Notes: generated by a model from the sequence alone, not told the origin. A stretch of DNA of 64,000 bases from Metridium senile (GCA_949775045.1 OX459096.1:38735316-38799315), one strand, 5' to 3'. Positions 22,509-64,000 are shown, counted from the first letter of the stretch. Program-made: numbers and translations.

Positions 22509-25500
22509 ATGAGAAATGTTTTTCTTTTTCTGATTGTACTTTTCTGGTTTAGTGAATTAGTGTCGGGCGAAGAATGTCAAATACTGAACGGAAAGTTGAA
22601 GTGCTCGAGACTGGTTAATATCCCACGGTTGGGTGGTAGATATTTATCGGCTGAATTAGTGTAAGTCTTGACTACAGCGATTCTCCAGACTTTGTGAACT
22701 CAGTATTTGCGAGTTGCACGTTGAAATTCGTTTGTCGCACCCTGCTCATTGAAAGCCACAAAGATAGAAATTGGTTTGAATTGGAGGCAGCGAAAAAATA
22801 TATAACAAATAATTCGTCGACAATTAACAAAGAAAATCCCCAAGTTCGCAAAATACTGAGAATCATCATATTTGTTTGGATATGTTTGCCTGTTTTTCAC
22901 ACACTAGTTTAATTTCTAGTTATATGCATACATGTTAACGCCAGCCGCGGTGTTCTGCCCTAGAAACTATAAAAAATTGAGTCAACGTGTACGAATTGGT
23001 AGTGGTTAAAGCTAGTGTAGGCTGTGATGGTTTTTTTGGGGAAATAATTCCAGTAAAAGTGTACGGTAACTTCTGGTTAAACTTATGTGGGCTGCTTCGG
23101 TAGTTTTCCCCTATAAACCGTACAAAAACCTTTCGATGACCACAGCCCACAATAGTTTAATTGCTAATTATCGTACATTTTAACTCAGTTCAACGTGTAC
23201 CTTACAAATAACGCAACCCAAACAAGTATTCGTACACCTTTTTCCTGCTGTTTATCCAGGAACAACGACGCAGCATGCAGTTCTAATCGAACAACTTCAA
23301 CCCCGATAGCCTGTAATATATTCTTTACAATTTGACTACTGCCAGTGGAATTTTGAAGTGTTTCAATTGTTTGATAATGTGTATATTCCTTAAATTGCTA
23401 TAGTCAATTGCAAATAGTAAAGAATATATTTCACACTATCGAGGCTGAGGTTGTGGACAAAGGACGTCTATTGTTTTGCAAGAAACTGACGACGCAGCTC
23501 ACACCAATCAATACGCAATAGACTTATCTTACTTTTGTTATTGGATGTTTTAGAGATTTCAGCAGAAATTCAATCACATTGGTCAAATCAACGAGTTTCA
23601 AAGACTTCTCGAGTATCCGATATGTGTAAGTCAATCTTTGTGTATTGTGTAGTCAGTATATAGTATATTAGAGCCATGTGACAATTTCACAATCAGACAA
23701 TCTACAGGTTAGTGAAAAAATATTGAAAAACATGCTAATGAGGGTCTCCTCCTCTCCTCTAAATCATCCACACGAGCACATGCTCCCTTTGAACAAAATA
23801 TAGATCTTCTTCTATTCCAATCGGCAGTAACACATACAGCACCAAGTCGCTGCGTTTTTGTTGGCCCCTAATACAGTACCGCTATTGTTTGGTTAGTTTT
23901 AGGGCAATTGAAAGACTTTTTAAACCAATCCTAAACGATGTTCCGATTTGGCGCTGACTGTCCCCCAATCGGTGCTAAAATGAAGGTTTTTTTCATTCCA
24001 ACGAATGACTAAAGGCCCGGGCAAACGGTTTCAACATTTGCTTCAACATCCGTTCGATTTTGTTGAATGGCAATGTTTAAACGCTTTTAAACTATTTAAA
24101 CATTGTTAAAACGTGTTGAAACGATGTTGAATTGATGTTGAAAGAGTTTAAAAGCGTTTAAACATTGCCATTCAACAAAATCGAACGGATGTAAATGTTC
24201 AAACCGTTTGCCCGGGCCTTTTTTACATGCGTAGCATCAGAAACTAACCCATTCTTTTGATGCATGTATAGTTAATAAAACCCAAACTAATTAGTTTTTG
24301 TTTTCTGTACAAAGCTGCAAACATCTCACAAGCAACAGATAAATAAAACGTTACAAAGCGGTTATAAACTTTTAAATTGTTTAAAGGTGCTTTCCATTTG
24401 TCCAAAAACCGTTAAATTATTTTCGATTGGAAAGGAAATGGTATGCTTTTTTTCTGGAAACCCAACCGGAATGATAGCTAGAACAACATTTCTATGTTGT
24501 CCCACCTTTCTGAACGAACCTACTGGAATTTCACGGACCATTTGACGAAATCACCGACATTTTGAAACAGCAGGGATGCCAACCCTCGGTGGACAAAATG
24601 ACAATTATGAATCCCATTCAGTCTGTCTGGCTTTCTACCTCATTCAAAAATCATATCCATTATACATCAATAAATCATTCGAAATTATTTTTTTTACAAA
24701 ATGAAAATGCCCCAGGACTCCGCCGTAATGATTTGTTCTAGATAATACCACCGGTGCACACTGCCTAAAGTGATACTATAGGTGGACTTACAGTGACGTA
24801 GTTTGTGATGGTTTTGCCAACCATCCATTGTTATCAAAATAAAGACAATTTAAAACTGATCTATTGTGAGAATGGTTGGCAAATTAGCAACACAATACCA
24901 GCACTTGTAAACACTACGCTCATCTATTGCTTATTGGACGCTTGCGATCTTATATAGCTAAGGTAAACATTAGATCTTAAAAAGGAATTCAACTACTGTA
25001 AAGAGAATTATTGCGATAAATCAGCTTAACTTGTTATTGGGAACCGCAACTATTTAATCAGTCTCTGTCGTCGAAAAGATAATCAAAAGAGAAATACCGA
25101 AAGCTATTTAAAGACGATGTTAGGCAAAAAGGGCTTTAGATGGTGAACATAATGACAAATTTGCTGCCAAATTGTCTCTCTTAATCATAATTAAAATAAA
25201 TGGAAAAACTAGACAAAATTGACAAACAGATGTTTTGTTATTTCGCATACTTAAAAGTGCCCGACTCTAGGCTTTCTGACACCTGCTCCTTTAGCGTCTT
25301 GTCATTATGGGGAGGGCCCTTGGGGGAGGGGGTTAAAGTGCCTGACTTTTGGCTTTCTGATACCTGCTCCTTTAGCTTCGTGTAATTATGGGGAGGGCCC
25401 TGGGGGGAGGAGGTACTCGCCAATATGGTTTTTGAAAGGGATGTGCCGCGTGAGGTATGGTTTTTGAAAGGGATGTGCCGCGTGAGGTCTAAAACCTGAC

Positions 25501-28500
25501 CCTACTCTAGAGAAATCGAAATATGAACCCTATCCATGGATTTTAGTGGTATTAACAAGACGATGTTGCAAATATTTCTTTAAAAATCTCTTTTTATTTA
25601 ACTACACTCTCGATCTGCTATCATTCTTTCAAAACTGCCCAAAATTACAAAGGAATGTATGGATTGGAAGGACAGGCGTCCTTCCAAACCATATATATTT
25701 AGGCATTTTTATGAGGCTGTATCTTGCTCAGAATACCACCAAATTCAACCAAACTCAGGAATCTTACATATCTTGATGTGTTCTATTTAATTATGAATCA
25801 TTTCTTAATTACATTGATTAGGGAAACTAGTACCCAGTCCTTTACTCGTTTTGGAAAAGGCCAATTAGCTCTTTTCACACTAGAATACGGACAAATCGCG
25901 GTCTCTTTTTTAGTTCGTCTAATGTCAACACAACAAAAACACAAGACTTTTTCGTCTCAAATTGTGTTCATCCCGTTTTCACACCAGACGATTTGTCCGT
26001 CATAAGACGATTTGTCCGTCATAAGACGATTTGTCCGTCATAAGACGATTTGTCCGTCATAAGACGATTTGTCCGTCATAAGACGATTTGTCCGTCATAA
26101 GACGATTTGTCCGTCATAAGACGATTTGTCCGTCATAAGACGATTTGTCCGTCATAAGACGATTTGTCCGTCATAAGACGATTTGTCCGTCATAAGACGA
26201 TTTGTCCGTCATAAGACGATTTGTCCGTCATAAGACGATTTGTCCGTCAGAAGACGATTTGTCCGTCATAAGACGATTTCTCCGTCAGAAGAAGATTTGT
26301 CCGTCAGAAGACGATTTGTCCGTCCAGACCTTTTGTCTGTCTTCTAATGTGGAATCGGCTATTAAATATGTTGTTTTTGATAATGCAGGATTTTGTCGAT
26401 TTGATGTGCGGGAGTAAGATTGTTCTGCTTGATACCGGTAATGACCAACCCCCACTTATTCCTGATAAAACAACCCGTTTTTGAGAATCAATATATATCA
26501 TTTTACCACTTGATACGTTTTATTGGGAGTAAGGTTAAGTTATTTTTTAGAAAGGCGTGGGTGTAATTACCTCAAAACGAGAATACATTCACTTAGATAT
26601 TGTGCGTAGGATGATTGCATTTTACTGAAGTAAAAAACAACAACATCGACATAAATATCAATAATCAATAGAAATAGCGGACACAATCGATCAAAGCAGT
26701 GGAAAAAAATAAATAAATAAACACGACAAAACTACAAGCACAATCAAAAGAAATTAAACAAAACCAAAATAGTAAAATATAGATCTGCGGGTTTATATTT
26801 TCGAAGTATTTTGCATGACAAACGAGACTTATACATGTAATTAATTTTAACTAGTGTAGATCCAATATTTTTTGGTACGTGACTAAGAGTTTGAAATATG
26901 TCTTTTGTTTTCTAGGAATCTCTCCAAGAATGCGATTGAACGAGTTGAACCAGGGACATTCCAACATAAGAACTATCAATGGATGTAAGTTACTTTAAAA
27001 CAGACATTCCTTTTCTTCACTATATATACTTTTTTGAATTTCCTTTTTTGCCATATTTTTAATATGCGGAGTTATGCTAAAGTATACAATAAAATAAATT
27101 GAATTGATCTTTAGCAAAGCGCCAGCAGGCAAACACGGAATTCACAAATTGAGTAAAAAATATAGACAATAGCGATCTCGGGCAACCAAAACAATGCGAG
27201 CCTTGAGTAAGCGGTCGAAATGTTTACCTATTTTGAAAATAATTTTCGATATCTTCCAATGTATCAGTGGTTATAAAACTGCAGGGCTCGACGAGTAACT
27301 ATTTAAAAAAGCCAATGCTGCGGTAAGAAAAAAATTAATCAGGGAAATTTTAAGTTTTGAAATCTTTTGTAAAAATGTGTGCAATATTAGACAATCTTGC
27401 TTGGGAGACTCCAAGAAATATTCTTTTAATTCTTCCAAGAAGGAAGTCAAATTGCTCACCCTTTATGTAACAACAACGTACAACTATTATTATTTTTTTG
27501 CGCGCTTCCAAATTTCTCCTGTGCAGACGTTTTTAATGTGGGATCTTCTTCCTTACCACAAACGTGTTTGTTGGGAGGGAAAAATAACCAACACTAAGAG
27601 CGGCTGCGCAGGAGGCTACAACTAATTACTGGAACACCGACAGACGTGTGGAAAAATTTCTATTGTCATTAAAATATGGGAAGCTGTTGTTTCTATCATT
27701 TTCCCCACCCTTGGACTCTCAGGGCCTTACTGTCCATGCCACGTGTCCGCCTCCAATGCTACGAGCTATACAAGGATATACGTGACATCAACTTAACTAC
27801 GCTAAGGCTAGTCATACTACTTAAAAGAACTGCCAGAAAACTGCCAGATAATTACATCACTCTTTCAAACATTATATGTTGCTTAGCTTGTAGCTTGCAA
27901 CAATAAAGTATTCGATCTAACCTTTTTTATCCACTAATATATGTGTCTAGTGACCTATCACATAACAACCTCTCTACATTATCAAGAGAAGTATTCCCCG
28001 ATGATAGTGTTCTACAGAAGAAACTATTAAACGTGTGAGTACATTTGTATAATATATATTCTCGTTGAGAAAAATTGTTTTCGTTGGTGTTTCGAAACGG
28101 AACTAATCGGCCCCACTCACCCTGACAAGTTTAGTTTATTTGTCACACTACTACAATTACAATAAGAATACAAGAACATCAACCTCGCTTCCACTTGCAT
28201 TCATATCATTTACTTTTGGTTTGACCATTATTTTAATGACGTTGAATGAAAGAACAAACCAGTCCATAATCAAACACAAGCTTGTTTTTATAAATAACAA
28301 TTTACCATAACAATAACAACTACCGATAATCTCGATATCTGATTGGCTGATTTGCCGTTGTAAATAAGAGTCCAGACAACAGTGCTCACGTCATGTCATG
28401 TTCTGAGACGAACTTTCTCAAATTTTTATGATTTTATTGTGGTAAATTGAAAATGCGCGCGCGAGATCTGGCTCCCTACAACACGCGTGCAGACGTGCTC

Positions 28501-28940
28501 AACGAACTAAAGAATCGAACGAATACTTGGAATGCTAAGAATGATTGGAATGTTTAGAATGTGTAAATGACGTAATAAAAGGAATTTCAAATTTTTAAAT
28601 TGCGCGCGCGCGATGCAATTCTAGAGCGCGCTAGGTTTGGTTTGTTACTTACATGTAATAATAATTCATGCGCTCATGAATCTCTTTCTAGAATTCTTAT
28701 TTTACTTATTTTTGTCTGTTAAAAATAAATTCTAGAAATCAAACATTTACGATACATATTGTTTTGTTATTTACAGATATTTACACCATAATCCCTGGGA
28801 CTGCACATGCGCATTGAAATGGATGGTTGACTTGATCAAAGAGACTCTTATCAGACCCAGGCTTTCTCAACCAACTTGTTACACACCGTACAATGTCAAG
28901 GGTAAAAGTCTGGTCCTGCTAGAAGACGACGATTATTGCG
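22509..28940 (+). CDS. LRR-EGF gene: signal peptide and LRR exon block
   Basis: Five exons. Exon 1 carries the signal peptide and the Cys pair of the LRR N-cap. Exons 2-4 (72, 69 and 84 bp) each encode one LRR of 23-28 residues with phase-2 boundaries. Exon 5 encodes the last LRR beta strand and the LRRCT cap with four cysteines. Such one-LRR-per-exon units could be skipped without a frameshift. Intron 2 holds the 19-bp minisatellite and two foldback elements. Confidence 0.84.
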
Positions 28941-31900
28941 GTAAATTATCCACACACCGACATTAGCATAGTAGAGAGGCCTTGTTAGGGTTTTAGGATT
29001 ATTGATTATTAGGGGTTTTTAGAGCAGGGATATGGATTATTGACCCAAAAGTTTAAGGATTATGGATTATTTTTGCAGCATTTAGGACCAATTGAGGATT
29101 GAGGATTACTCGTTTGCAATTTATTTTTGGTAAATCACTATTTACAATTTAGGATTACCGATTATTTATGAACTTCAATCTCAGGATTATGGATTATTCA
29201 GACTCCCCCCCCCCCCCCCCCCCCCCTCCTAACAGGGCCTTAGTAGAAGTCAAGATCGTTATTCACAGTGTAACTACACTACGTACCCTGCACCACACCA
29301 AACACAACACATGCATTGCTGACCTGCTCAAGATGTCTAATACTTATTGAATGATTCCTAATAGATGTGAAATGTACTGATACCATCAATTATTATGTTG
29401 ATAATAATAACAATAATAACAATAATACCAGTATATATTTATACACGATATATATTTTTACATCATTGCTGATGTGGTCGTGTTTTGTATTCACTCTCTC
29501 ATAAAACATATATAAACCATTTTATATTTTACACATCATTAATATATTCATTTTTATTATGTTAAGTTTAGCGTCTGCCATTATTCGTTCTTGTACTATT
29601 CTCTATTCTCACTCAGTTAACCGGATCTTGACATTCTGTTGTCACGGGCTGAAATTTTCAGGACTGCATACTTACTAGTAGGTTGCCGGTTGTCAAGCGT
29701 CACTCCACCGAAGCTTTCTGCATGCTGGCCGTTGGCTCAAGACGAGCTCATAAGAATGAAATTATGATGATTTGCAGTAATTAATTTTTAATTAAAAGTG
29801 AAATAGAAAATAAATAGTGTCCACTGAGCATCGATAATAATTAATTGAAGTATTAACTTACACAATGTTAAAGTAAGATTGTAATAATTTCTATTTGTTT
29901 ATAGTCATTCAGGAATGTTTGGAGTGTGATGATGCAGCAAGCTGTAAAGTGAATGGCAGTGAATACCAGTGTGTTTGTAAATCGAATTATAATGGCAATG
30001 GCAAATTTTGTGCTGGTAAGACTATATCTGTCTTTATTATAGGTAGTCTAACTCTGTTTTTTTTTCTATGAAAAACCAGCGATTTGGTTGCACAAAGCAA
30101 ACTCTCAGAAACCCCAAAGGGTGAAAAATGACATTCGTCAAATGAGTATTCTGCATACAAAAGTTGCTATCATTATATTATCACAATACTGATCACATGA
30201 CACCTAATTATGTCAGTATGATCACTCATGCAGTTATTCAGACAGTACAGTACATGCAGTCGGTCAGTCCAACAGACAGTCAATCAGTAAGTCAGTTAGA
30301 CAGATAGTCAGTAAGTCAGTTAGACAGTTTCTCAGTCAGTTAGAAAGGCAGACAGGCAGAAAGTCATTCAGTTTAGACAGACAGTCAGTCAGCCAGTCTG
30401 TCAAACAATCAAGATCTTTGACCAATGATTTGCTATTTGACACATTAGATATAGACGAGTGTACTTCTCAAGATGTTTGTAAACCCAACGAAATGTGTGA
30501 GAACTTCTCTGGTGGATACAAGTGCGCATGTGCAGCAGGATTTAAACGAAAAGATGGAGAATGTAAAGGTAAAGGACTTCTTATTTTGAACCCTACCCCC
30601 AGCAGTGAATAAGACAAATTAAGGCATGTACAATGTGTGTATGGTCAATCTTCGACAGATTCGATATCAGTGTCGGGCTTCCTGTCCCTCCCTACTAATA
30701 ACGGCCGCGTGAAAACTGTTCTTAATATAGAATGATGGTCTGGCAAAACGATAACTCATAAACTCATTCGTAAGATTTACGCCTTGGGCAATGGGCTCCT
30801 GCACTGCCCTACTCCAGAAGCTAGCCAATATGATGTAATATTTCTATCGACCTATGACATTTATGCGTTAATTTGTGAACATCACAATGACGTATTATCT
30901 GTAATTCATTCAACAGACTATAACGAGTGTGAGCCACCGCCCATTGGCTGTGGACCTGCACAGGGAATGTGTAAAAACACTATAGGCAGTTATAAATGTT
31001 TCTGTCATCCGGGACTTCAGAACGTTAAAGGACGAGGCTGTATAGGTAAGATACTATTCATGGAGACAAATATGGTATATTATATATTGTCGTATATGAA
31101 AACAAGTGGCTTGCAAGAAGGACCTTATGTTTTCCATTCCCTAAATCAAGTAGCATCTAATTATATTTTGTACAACATACGTCATCACGCATTTTGTGTC
31201 ATCACGCATTTTGTCATCACGCAACGTTCCCACAATAAAGCTGCGGGTGCACGGGAGACTACAACTAACCACCCATAGAGTGTCTAAATGGCAGCAAGAA
31301 AGAAACAGATCCGATGTACAAAACTCGGAATTTCAGTTCAGTTTCGTATTAACATATTTCCTTTGGTTTTGTAGATGTGGATGAATGTGACAGTGAAGTA
31401 AACCCATGCAAGCATATTGCTCACAGTACTTGTATAAATACGCCTATCTTGGATATTGGTGATCAAGGGTTTGAATGTAGATGTGATGATGGCTATTTGA
31501 TGTCAGGAGAGGCATGCATAACTCGAGGTAATATATTATATGAAACAAATTGAACGACTGTAGTATGGTGTACTTTGATATAGTTTAGTATGGAATCTTA
31601 TCATATGACCGTATTTCCCCGCTCGCGGCCCCCAAATAAAAAACATGCAGCCGTACTGGAAGTTATAGAACCTCGTTTCCCCCCACTTTTTATGGCCCTC
31701 TCGCTACGCGCTCTGGCCCGGCATAAGACAGTGAGGAAAAACTCGGTCCATAACTTCCCGTACGGCCCTCGCGCTCGTTAATAAGATATTAGTATGCATG
31801 TTGTGGTGTGGTGCAGTATGGTATTGTGATACATGGTAAATGGTGTGGTATAGTATAGTACCGTATGGTGTGGTGCAGTATGGTATTCTGATACATGGTA

Positions 31901-33241
31901 AATGGTGTGGTATAGTATAGTACCGTATGGTGTGGTGCAGTATGGTATTGTGATACATGGTAAATGGTGTGGTATAGTATAGTACCGTATGGTGTGGTGC
32001 AGTATGGTATTCTGATACATGGTATATGGTGTGATATAGTATAGTACCGTATGGTGTGGTGCAGTATGGTATTCTGATACATGGTAAATGGTGTGGTATA
32101 GTATAGTACCGTATGGTGTGGTGCAGTATGGTATTCTGATACATGGTAAATGGTGTGGTATAGTATAGTACCGTATGGTGTGGTGCAGTATGGTATTCTG
32201 ATACATGGTAAATGGTGTGGTATAGTATAGTACCGTATGGTGTGGTGCAGTATGGTATTCTGATACATGGTAAATGGTGTGGTATAGTATAGTACCGTAT
32301 GGTGTGGTGCAGTATGGTATTCTGATACATGGTAAATGGTGTGGTATAGTATAGTACCGTATGGTGTGGTGCAGTATGGTATTCTGATACATGGTAAATG
32401 GTGTGGTATAGTATAGTACTGTATGGTGTGGTGCAGTATGGTATTCCGATACATGGTATATGGTGTAGTACCGCATCGTAAAACATACGTCATGTTTCTC
32501 TTACAGACGACGGTAGCACTACAACAATGTATCTAGTGGGAGGTCTCGGTGGCTTTACAGTCTTACTTGTCATCATTATGGTCATTGTGATACTATGGCG
32601 ACGACTAAGGTTCGTACTTCAACAAAGAATAATGTTTCTAGAAATAATAAATAATGTTTCTAGAAAATCTTTATTTGGGATAAAATGCACAATCACTTAA
32701 AGGAATCGATTTAGTCCGGGCAATTACAGGATCATTACAAAAACGTAGCTGAATCAAATATTGACGTGCAGAAAAAAAGCTTCAGTGTCTCGACATCATC
32801 ACATCATCACATGATCAGTTGATGAGGAGACCGGTCTGTAGCATACAAACTGTTCTTTCACCAAAGAGTGGATCAACCGTTTTATCCAAAACATGGCGAA
32901 AATTGGGCCAATATCAGGCTAATATCAGGCCCGTTTGATCCGATTACACCCTTTGTGGCTTGATATTAGCCCGATTGTTGTCTATTTGGGGTAAAACGGT
33001 TGATACACAGATCCACCAAAAGGTGAACGCACATTTGGTATAATACTGAGGTGTTTTTAAAGGAAAAATTTCAAAATGATTTCTCCACAGGGAACTCAAA
33101 CCAGAGAAACAGGAAAGGTTTATGATGGCACCAGTAACAATGGCAACACCAATGGAATTCGGCTTCCTGGAAATGCCGCAAGAACAGGCAGGTTATGAAG
33201 AAAACGAGGAATGGAGAGACGAGGACTCTGATGACTTTTGA
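22509..33241 (+). CDS. LRR-EGF single-pass transmembrane protein, complete, 11 exons, 435 aa
   Basis: Exons: 22509-22660, 23554-23625, 26916-26984, 27951-28034, 28777-28940, 29905-30015, 30449-30568, 30917-31045, 31375-31527, 32507-32609, 33091-33241. All junctions agree in phase: phase 2 between LRR exons, phase 1 between EGF exons, as usual for these modules. Domains in order: signal peptide (MRNVFLFLIVLFWFSELVSG), N-terminal LRR cap, three LRRs (VDFSRNSITLV, VNLSKNAIERV, IDLSHNNLSTL), LRRCT cap with NPWDCTCALKW (about 126-180), a six-Cys EGF domain, three EGF domains of the calcium-binding type (DIDEC, DYNEC, DVDEC starts), a transmembrane helix at about 359-382, and a ~52-residue tail ending in an acidic run. 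It is probably a cell-surface adhesion or receptor protein. I do not recognise a named orthologue. Confidence 0.86.
23291..23456. repeat. Foldback element in LRR-EGF intron 1
   Basis: Left ACAACTTCAACCCCGATAG and ATATATTCTTTAC are mirrored by GTAAAGAATATAT and CTATCGAGGCTGAGGTTGT. Confidence 0.65.
24011..24221. mobile_element. Palindromic MITE, 211 bp
   Basis: Terminal AAAGGCCCGGGCAAACGGTT and its near-complement CAAACCGTTTGCCCGGGCCT. The arms (CGTTCGATTTTGTTGAATGG) are almost perfect to the centre. It lies in LRR-EGF intron 2. Confidence 0.8.
25255..25480. repeat. Two short tandem duplications
   Basis: GCTTTCTGACACCTGCTCC with TTATGGGGAGGGCCC occurs twice about 80 bp apart. It is followed by ATGGTTTTTGAAAGGGATGT repeated twice in tandem. 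Confidence 0.75.
25985..26330. repeat. 19-bp minisatellite, about 17 copies
   Basis: Unit ACGATTTGTCCGTCATAAG. Most copies are identical; the last few drift (CAGAAG, TTTCTCC). It lies in LRR-EGF intron 2. Open frames across it are repeat-derived. Confidence 0.92.
29203..29227. repeat. Poly-C tract
   Basis: Run of about 22 C interrupted by one T near the end, in an LRR-EGF intron. Just upstream, the words GGATTATGGATTATT recur as a degenerate repeat (28990-29200). Confidence 0.85.
29905..33241 (+). CDS. LRR-EGF gene: EGF, transmembrane and tail exon block
   Basis: Four EGF exons (111, 120, 129 and 153 bp), all phase 1-1, are followed by the membrane exon (GGFTVLLVIIMVIVILW then RRLR stop-transfer) and the tail exon. 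The second, third and fourth EGFs begin D-x-D/N-E-C and carry an Asn and an aromatic residue at the usual calcium-ligand positions, so calcium binding is likely. The intron before the membrane exon is largely a 62-bp minisatellite. Confidence 0.85.
30236..30415. repeat. Degenerate (AGTC)n tract
   Basis: Words such as AGTCAGTCAG and AGACAGTCAG repeat with many interruptions just before the EGF exon at 30449. Confidence 0.75.
31797..32470. repeat. 62-bp minisatellite, 11 copies
   Basis: GATACATGGTAAATGGTGTG recurs exactly every 62 bp from 31831 to 32451, with rare variants. Because 62 is 2 modulo 3 and the unit lacks stops on the minus strand, all three minus frames stay open (up to 260 codons). 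It fills most of the intron between the last EGF exon and the membrane exon. Confidence 0.95.
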
Positions 33242-33298
33242 AAAAGATGTTTACTTGACTTTTTGCTTTTGAACTGAAAATCTTGAAAGTGATTAAAA

Positions 33299-33304
33299 AT
33301 AAAA
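33299..33304 (+). terminator. Polyadenylation signal of the LRR-EGF gene
   Basis: AATAAA lies 58 bp after the TGA stop, a usual spacing for a short 3' UTR. Confidence 0.6.
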
Positions 33305-33841
33305 ATGTTTTTAAAAACCCAAATTAAACTAAATAGCGAAAAATTATTGTGCTCATTCAGGTTCATTATTACGATTCACATCCGCGACTGCCTTGTTGCT
33401 GGTCAGAGACGTCAATCAAATAGTTTACACGTAATTTAAACATATAACCCTGTTTTATTTATACTATTACTATTATCATTTGAATATAGCTTTGTTAATT
33501 ACATTTTATTTCAGATTATATCTATATTTAAACTAGGAGTATATTATACAATTCTTATTTCTTTTATCATTCACGATTTTCCGGTGAATAATATATTGCT
33601 TATTCCTATATACATGCGGCGATGCGATAACCATGTACAAGGTTAATCGTTTATTGCATTTTGTATTTCCAGACTGAAGGGCTCACTCGTGTTCAATATG
33701 TAACATCCGAGCCAGAGTTGTAGAAAGTCCCAAGAATGTATTTGGGAGCTTTTTTTGTAGTATAGCCGTACTATCGGAAAAACACGTTTATTTGAAGCAG
33801 CTACAAAATCATGATTGCGACTGTTATGTAGGGTTTTCTTA

Positions 33842-34056
33842 CAGTGCGAATCATTAAACCGTGGGCACCTAGAAATATTTTAGAAATCGTTTATTGTTCG
33901 TTGAACAACTCAGAAACAACTATATAACCGCAAGAGGTTTGACTGATGTGTAGTATGATAAACGTTTTGTAGTTAGAGTTGTTTGTGAGTTGCTCAACGA
34001 AGAATAAACGATTTCTAAAATATGTCTGGGTGCCCACGGTTTAGTGATTTGCACTG
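33842..34056. mobile_element. Palindromic MITE, 215 bp
   Basis: The ends CAGTGCGAATCATTAAACCG and CGGTTTAGTGATTTGCACTG are inverted, and the arms continue through CGTTTATT...TTCGTTGA. It lies in the 1.3-kb gap between the convergent LRR-EGF and NBEAL genes. Confidence 0.8.
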
Positions 34057-34513
34057 AAACAACACAAACCAGCAATCATTGATAAAATACATATCAATGT
34101 ACAGTTATCAACACCAACACCCTTTTCACCACGTTACAGCTATTTCAAAAAACGTTGAATACTGAATAACGCATTCCAAGATCAAAAGGCATTGTGGGTC
34201 TCATTAATTTGAGAAAAAAAAATATACAGCGATATTTACAACTTATAAGTAGCTTGTATATTATTTTGAATGGAATGCACTAAGAATAAAACAACTGATT
34301 ATTATTTAGTTAACTTTAAACTATATTACTTGACCAAAGTACATTTCGGGCTTGCAATGCACTATTCAGTGTTCAGTTTTTTGAAATAACCATTTACTAC
34401 ATTTGTTAAATTACACAAACAAAACTCAAGCACCAGTCCCTTGCTCGTTTCTAAAGTGGCTAAATATTTGTCGTTGTTTTCTTATGTTCCATTGGACAGG
34501 GTAGTATATTATG

Positions 34514-63657
<29,144 letters not shown>

Positions 63658-64000
63658 CTGTAAAAAAAAAAGAAATCATTTGTTGAAATGGCTATGCTAA
63701 GATACTAGTGTCCTATGTTCACTAAAACAGTTGCAGTTAGCTTTAGTTTTTTAACAAATTGTCCACTTACTGCCTTGTAGGCAGCCTATTCAGCCAAGGT
63801 TTAGAGAGTCAACCCTGACAGATAACCTGGGTTTCAAAAACGGGAGTGGTGAGCCTAAGGCAGTTAGGCATGGTTCAACCATTCCCTTCGGGCAAATACT
63901 CCTACAGCTAAGTTGGTATAAACAGTATCGATTTATCCTTTTCTTTGCAAAGCAACACCAAGGGCAGCCCAAGACCTCTATTATAGCACTTCTCCCAGGC
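63658..64000. other. NBEAL intron, no recognised feature
   Basis: After the acceptor of exon 63602-63657 I see no further exon. The 60-codon minus-strand frame at 63790-63972 has no supporting splice sites or family resemblance. Confidence 0.5.

Larger units (their letters stand above)
33242..34513. other. Intergenic gap between convergent LRR-EGF and NBEAL genes
   Basis: AT-rich sequence with the LRR-EGF polyadenylation signal near its left end and the MITE at 33842-34056. No gene is visible. Confidence 0.6.

Noticed and set aside
21738..22552. Several overlapping small ORFs upstream of the LRR-EGF gene
   Set aside because: They overlap on both strands within degenerate inverted repeats and show no motif. 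The real start is the signal-peptide ATG at 22509 in a different frame.
25985..26330. Possible CRISPR-like array of 19-bp repeats
   Set aside because: The units are contiguous with no spacers, and this is animal intron DNA, so it is a minisatellite.
31704..32493. Three overlapping minus-strand ORFs of 230-260 codons
   Set aside because: They are frames through the 62-bp minisatellite and have no domain, splice or conservation signal.

Overview
This window is AT-rich metazoan nuclear DNA with intron-rich genes, dense in small inverted-repeat transposons and microsatellites. A cnidarian, most likely an anthozoan, fits best. The evidence is an opsin with the retinal lysine, intron positions and protein sequences close to vertebrate orthologues, and tRNA-derived SINEs of a kind I associate with anthozoans. 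The species assignment is inference.

Layout. (1) 164-14545, minus strand: most of a TRAK/Milton-type kinesin adaptor, ten exons, 3' end beyond the left edge. One GC-AG intron and a tandem (NAGNAG) acceptor are visible. (2) 17984-19958, minus: a complete two-exon opsin (363 aa by conceptual splicing). It keeps the chromophore-site residues but has lost four class A GPCR signalling landmarks. (3) 22509-33241, plus: a complete 11-exon single-pass membrane protein (435 aa) with signal peptide, three leucine-rich repeats and caps, four EGF-like domains, one transmembrane helix and an acidic tail. (4) 34514-63657, minus: 36 exons of a neurobeachin-like BEACH protein (NBEAL1/2 type, about 2,230 aa visible). 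These cover a ConA-like lectin domain, armadillo-type helical regions, PH-BEACH and C-terminal WD40 repeats; the N-terminus lies beyond the right edge. Exon boundaries were placed by hand from splice sites, reading-frame phase and known family sequence. All junctions agree in phase except within one NBEAL exon (44597-44788), which carries an apparent frameshift.

Between and inside these genes are many foldback or MITE-like elements. The most striking is a 1.8-kb palindrome (44800-46623) that ends about 10 bp from an NBEAL splice acceptor. A family near 8443-8976 and 20671-21041 has a third fragment at 48420-48545. A SINE present twice is in one case nested inside an hAT-like element. Tandem repeats include 19-bp, 40-bp, 62-bp and 68-bp minisatellites, and a 1.1-kb tandem duplication inside a GAT-rich intron.

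The genes do not form an obvious functional cluster. TRAK (mitochondrial transport), opsin (light sensing), the LRR-EGF receptor (cell surface) and NBEAL (vesicle and granule trafficking) appear to be ordinary neighbours. The opsin and the LRR-EGF gene are divergent over 2.5 kb; the LRR-EGF gene and NBEAL converge over 1.3 kb.
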